Shown here: in pieces, positions 61,213-64,000 of the stretch
How positions within the stretch are numbered: position 1 is the stretch's first letter
Layout: every line of letters starts with the position of its first letter
DNA from: Ignavibacteriales bacterium
GTDB lineage: Bacteria; Bacteroidota; Ignavibacteria; UBA10030
Length of the DNA stretch: 64,000 nucleotides
Direction: 5' to 3'
Assembly: GCA_026390575.1 (NCBI GenBank)
Contig: JAPLFR010000003.1
Span: forward strand, 1-64,000
Translations under genes and position numbers: made by a program
The notes under the pieces: generated by a model
What the model was told of the DNA's origin: nothing
The model's database searches: none
The model's input: only the letters and a program-made list of their open reading frames with translations

Positions 61213-61443
61213 TTATTTCCCTTTTGCCAGTTTATTCCATGCGTCTTCGAGATCTTCTTTAGAATGCTTCGGAAAGAATTTACCATGCAACTGTTTCAGC
61301 TTTGCCATGGTCAGCGAATCAAGTTCTTCATCGTCGTGGTCCCGTTTTACCATCATCTCAAATCCTCGCCGCTCATCCGCACTCATTTTCATTACAACTG
61401 GCTTCAGTTTCTGAATCATCTTACGCTGTTCCACTGATGTCAT
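61213..61443 (-). CDS. small charged protein of unknown function
   Basis: A 76-residue hydrophilic protein, strongly helical by appearance, with Lys/Met/Asp-rich stretches (MMVKRDHDDEELDSLTMAKL). No signal peptide or motif is recognised. It begins with an ATG and lies just before the aldo/keto reductase gene in transcription order. It may be real because it is spaced like an operon member, but I cannot name a family. Confidence 0.55.
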   Translation of the reverse strand: MTSVEQRKMIQKLKPVVMKMSADERRGFEMMVKRDHDDEELDSLTMAKLKQLHGKFFPKHSKEDLEDAWNKLAKGK

Positions 61444-61465
61444 ATATACCTCGCAGATAATAAAC

Positions 61466-61984
61466 CTACTTTGCCCACTTTTTCAAGAAGTTAAATACTT
61501 TTTTCTTATCGTGCCCTTTAATAGGATAATTCTTTGGATATTCTAATTCTCCCGTATCTTGTGAGTGCAAAAGCTTACCGTTTCTATCCAGCACAAAGAG
61601 GTGTGGATATCCAGGTACCTGGGGATATTTTGATAAAAGTTTCTGGTTCTTGTTCTCTTTGCTCACATTAATCTTCACAACAACATAATGCTTGTCTAAA
61701 TATTCTGCAAGATCTTTGTTTTGAAGGAACAGACTATCGAGGCGGTGGCACCAGATGCACCATTCACCTCCGACATCGAGAAGAATACGTCTGTCCGATT
61801 TCTTAGCGAGAACAATTGCTTCTTTGATATCTTCTTGTGCATTTCGCGCCGGGTCAAACTTCTTGTGCTGCTCAGATGATGTTGGTTTGGCAGAGTCAGC
61901 AATTTGTGCAATAGCTAATGGAACAATCAATAAACTTATTGCCAATATCGATATGATTATTGTTTTCAAAGTAATTCCTTTCAT
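61466..61984 (-). CDS. thioredoxin-family exported protein
   Basis: A 172-residue protein with an N-terminal signal or anchor (TIIISILAISLLIVPLAIAQ) and a thioredoxin-fold domain holding CxxC in GGEWCIWCHRLDSLF. It has the features of thiol-disulfide proteins near DsbD-gamma or DUF255, with YPQVPGYPHLFVLDRNG carrying the cis-proline. It should act in the periplasm. The ATG at 61984 is used; a TTG at 61969 with AAAGGA upstream is also possible. Confidence 0.82.
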   Translation of the reverse strand: MKGITLKTIIISILAISLLIVPLAIAQIADSAKPTSSEQHKKFDPARNAQEDIKEAIVLAKKSDRRILLDVGGEWCIWCHRLDSLFLQNKDLAEYLDKHYVVVKINVSKENKNQKLLSKYPQVPGYPHLFVLDRNGKLLHSQDTGELEYPKNYPIKGHDKKKVFNFLKKWAK

Positions 61985-62050
61985 GTAAATGAGCAAGCAA
62001 AAGGGAAAACGAAGAACGATTTGGTTTGAGTATATCGAGAGATAAGTCAT

Positions 62051-62222
62051 CTGATATTCAGAAACACTTTATATTTGAACACGTCTGGTCATGAATTATC
62101 CTTATGACATGATACAAAATTGTACGTATCAACTCAACCATCTTTGATATTCCTCCTATTTGCGCAAGCTTGTTCTTCACAAGAAAGCGGCGATGTTTAA
62201 TCTGAGGACGAGACAGACAACT
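62051..62222. other. intergenic region without a gene
   Basis: Between the thioredoxin-like gene and the terminator of the SUMF1-type gene I see no coding sequence. One GTCAT...ATGAC repeat lies near 62090-62120. It presumably holds the promoter of the thioredoxin gene, but no convincing boxes stand out. Confidence 0.4.
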
Positions 62223-62248
62223 AAAAGCCCCGTCGTGATGGCGGGGCT
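62223..62248 (-). terminator. intrinsic terminator after the SUMF1-type gene
   Basis: AGCCCCG (62226-62232) pairs with CGGGGCT (62242-62248). On the minus strand a TTTT follows. Confidence 0.75.
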
Positions 62249-62342
62249 GGATTTATTTTTCGGTTAAGAGTTTTCGCAAGCAATTTTTAAAAATACTATT
62301 TATTCACTCGCTTCGTCGTAAATGGGTAAAAGAGTAAAAGCG

Positions 62343-63269
62343 TTAATCCTGGACGCAGCGGAAGCCACTGTTCCATTGGCGGACGTTCGGGAAGTCGCCG
62401 CCGTAGACGAAGATGCGGTAAGCCATCGCGCAGGTGCCCCCATCAGCGTCGAACGAACCGCCCTTAAACACCCGAAAGCTTTGAGTAGTCGATGGACCCT
62501 TAGGATCTGTCGTCCCGGACGGATACGTGCTGGAATACCAATCCCATACCATTTCCCACACATTGCCGCTCATGTCGTAAATACCAAGTTCATTTGCCAT
62601 TTTTGTCCCCACGGTGTGCGTATTGATTGGGGAGTTTTGCCAACACCAAGCAACATTGTCAAAGGTGTTACTGCCACTATAGGTGTATCCCTGTGTGGAA
62701 TTTCCTCCTCGGGCGGCGAAATCCCACTCTGTTTCTGTCGGCAAACGATAGCCGTTTGCTGTCCATTTCACCGCGTCTGTATTAATCACTGTCTCTCCCG
62801 TCCTATACACCGTGCTTTGTGCACTTGTGGTATAGTAAACAGGAGTTAGTCCATCTTTCTCCGAACGGGCATTGCACCATTTTACTATATCAAACCAATT
62901 CAAAGAGTCTACAGGATTATTCGTCCCAATCGGATTGTGACCATTCTTGCCTGCCGCCAAATCAGTATAACCGTTCGTCAATGCCCAGGTTCTTACTTCT
63001 GTCCATTTCTCAAATGTAACTTCATATTTATCAATCGTGAAACTGCTGATCGTGACAGGTGTTGTGCCGACCGTAAATGTGCCGCCCGCAACTGGGATCA
63101 TACCGCCCAAAGGGGAAGTAGAAGAACCCGATTTGAATGAAATGCTCTTCACATCGGACAGAAACAAAGAATCTGTTGTTCCATTGTTTTTATTGATGAA
63201 CATCTTTGTCTGAGAATATGCTGAAAAAGACATCCCCAAAAAGAGAAGAAATATAAATGTGCGCTTCAT
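62343..63269 (-). CDS. exported SUMF1/FGE-sulfatase-domain protein
   Basis: A 308-residue secreted protein. The signal peptide (FIFLLFLGMSFSAYSQ) is followed by a short segment of the type F-x-x-K-x-x-G-T (MFINKNNGTTDSLFLSDVK) and then a formylglycine-generating-enzyme-like domain (YRLPTETEWDFAARGG; GNVWEMVWDW; FRVFKGGSFDAD; WNSGFRCV). Most bacterial members bind ligands or glycans and lack true FGE activity; here the usual paired catalytic cysteines are not evident. AAGGAG precedes the ATG. It follows the T9SS-tailed gene by 21 bp and ends at a terminator. Confidence 0.88.
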   Translation of the reverse strand: MKRTFIFLLFLGMSFSAYSQTKMFINKNNGTTDSLFLSDVKSISFKSGSSTSPLGGMIPVAGGTFTVGTTPVTISSFTIDKYEVTFEKWTEVRTWALTNGYTDLAAGKNGHNPIGTNNPVDSLNWFDIVKWCNARSEKDGLTPVYYTTSAQSTVYRTGETVINTDAVKWTANGYRLPTETEWDFAARGGNSTQGYTYSGSNTFDNVAWCWQNSPINTHTVGTKMANELGIYDMSGNVWEMVWDWYSSTYPSGTTDPKGPSTTQSFRVFKGGSFDADGGTCAMAYRIFVYGGDFPNVRQWNSGFRCVQD

Positions 63270-63290
63270 AATAATCTCCTTGGTGAATTG

Positions 63291-63755
63291 CTATTTGAGA
63301 AGGACTAGTTTCTTGACAAGAAATGCATTATTGAAATCAATGCGGCAAAAGTATGTACCGCTCGCAACAATGGTTCCCCCGTTGCTACGAGCATCCCACA
63401 CTATGCTATGTGAGCCCGCCTGTTGAGTGAGGCTTGCCAGGGATCGAACAAGGCGGCCTTGAATATCATACACAGCTACGTTGACTTCACCGTTACGAGG
63501 AATATCATACTGGATAGTCGTCGTCGGATTAAACGGGTTTGGAAAATTTTGACGGAGCGCAAAAGAAGAAAGAACCGTCTGTATTAACTCTTGATCTCTT
63601 ATGCTCGTAGGTAAATCAGAAAAGGAAATCTGGTTTATCAAAGAGATTGGATAACCGCGGATTGTTCCATCCATCTTCTCCACGAACAGCGAATCTGTTT
63701 GAGCGAGACAGATGGAGCTACAAGCCGTGAATAGTAAAGCAATGACACGTCGCAT
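63291..63755 (-). CDS. short T9SS-sorted secreted protein
   Basis: A 154-residue secreted protein. The signal peptide (VIALLFTACSSICLAQ) leads into DSLFVEKMDGTIRGYPISLI, a motif shared with the adjacent SUMF1 protein. The C-terminal half is a type A T9SS sorting domain (NFPNPFNPTTTIQYDIP; VAVYDIQGRLVRSL; GTYFCRIDFNN ... KKLVLLK). There is almost no cargo domain between. ATG 63755 is preceded by GGAGG; a longer frame to 63995 is rejected. It is probably carried over the outer membrane and attached or released by the T9SS. Confidence 0.9.
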   Translation of the reverse strand: MRRVIALLFTACSSICLAQTDSLFVEKMDGTIRGYPISLINQISFSDLPTSIRDQELIQTVLSSFALRQNFPNPFNPTTTIQYDIPRNGEVNVAVYDIQGRLVRSLASLTQQAGSHSIVWDARSNGGTIVASGTYFCRIDFNNAFLVKKLVLLK

Positions 63756-64000
63756 TGTTCCTCCGGTGATTGTTGGTGGGCTACATTGTACCGTTAAATG
63801 GCAACAAATTTGTTGTCGGGTGTGTAGGGGATCTTCTGAAGCAAATATTTTGCAGAATATTGCAAACATATTCGTTTCTCTGTCTGTGAATACGAGAGAG
63901 GCGCCTGCGACGACCCTCCTCGTCTTATGACCGTGTTGGTATGTGGTTGAAGATAGGTTGAATAAGGAAGAATAGCAAAGAAGATTCCCCGTCATCGAGC
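63756..64000. other. upstream region of the T9SS-tailed gene
   Basis: About 245 bp to the window edge. An in-frame extension of the T9SS gene reads through it but lacks a signal peptide. TTTGC...GCAAA elements near 63840-63870 could be regulatory. No other gene is supported. Confidence 0.35.

Noticed and set aside
63291-63995. 234-residue form of the T9SS-tailed protein
   Set aside because: The first 80 codons show no signal peptide, and a GGAGG site with a clean signal sequence starts at 63755.

Overview
The window is a stretch of chromosome from a Gram-negative bacterium of the FCB superphylum (Bacteroidota/Chlorobiota/Ignavibacteriota side). Supporting signs are type IX secretion (T9SS) C-terminal sorting tails, several FadL/OMPP1-type and other outer-membrane barrels, a DUF5686/CarboxypepD_reg protein, a futalosine-pathway menaquinone gene (mqnA), an F-type ATP synthase cluster without atpD/atpC, and candidate promoters with a TAnnTT -10 box. 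An Ignavibacteria-like relative is my best guess, but no rRNA gene is present to prove it. Shine-Dalgarno sites are common, and many genes start with TTG or GTG. Almost everything lies on the minus strand.

Layout, left to right. (1) 0.1-10.3 kb, minus: yggS, divIVA, punA, ileS, dksA-like, lspA, rluD and a DUF5686 outer-membrane protein; past its stop lies an orphan T9SS tail, probably a gene remnant. (2) 10.4-16.1 kb, plus: a TPR protein, aroE, rplU-rpmA, mdh and a FadL-type porin, several ending in clear terminators. (3) 16.2-23.2 kb, minus: an RsbW-like kinase, an unknown barrel, a beta-CASP RNase, another barrel and an SpmA/SpmB pair. (4) 23.5-29.4 kb, minus: ECF sigma factor, zinc-finger anti-sigma factor, Spy/CpxP-like sensor, RND adaptor and RND pump, which looks like a self-regulated envelope-stress efflux operon lacking its outer-membrane channel. 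(5) 29.6-36.6 kb, minus: mnmA, a mannose-1-phosphate guanylyltransferase, pyk, a class III-like sirtuin and a penicillin-acylase hydrolase. (6) 36.7-43.2 kb, minus: a second FadL barrel, an aromatic-rich lipoprotein, a small envelope protein, an amidohydrolase and cysS. (7) 43.2-50.3 kb, minus: a four-helix-bundle gene bracketed by inverted repeats, recN, mqnA and the ffh-rpsP-khpA-rimM-trmD-rplS translation/secretion block. (8) 50.4-58.7 kb, minus: an orphan GspE-type ATPase, then M23 peptidase, bactofilin and atpZ-I-B-E-F-H-A-G. (9) 58.9-59.5 kb, plus: a zinc-ribbon protein and rpsU. (10) 59.6-64 kb, minus: an NTF2-like lipoprotein, aldo/keto reductase, small unknown protein, thioredoxin-like protein, and a pair of secreted proteins (SUMF1-type and T9SS-tailed).

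Most of the window is core housekeeping. The less ordinary items are: two long interleaved inverted repeats upstream of the mannose-1-phosphate guanylyltransferase gene; the four-helix-bundle gene enclosed by an inverted AGGTTTTAGG repeat, together with degenerate short-period spacers elsewhere; two promoters of identical geometry in front of ribosomal-protein transcription units; a zinc-ribbon/Tudor-like protein coupled to an rpsU with an extended Shine-Dalgarno site; and active-site departures in the GspE-like ATPase, the amidohydrolase and the purine nucleoside phosphorylase. I saw no CRISPR array, prophage, IS transposase, tRNA or rRNA.
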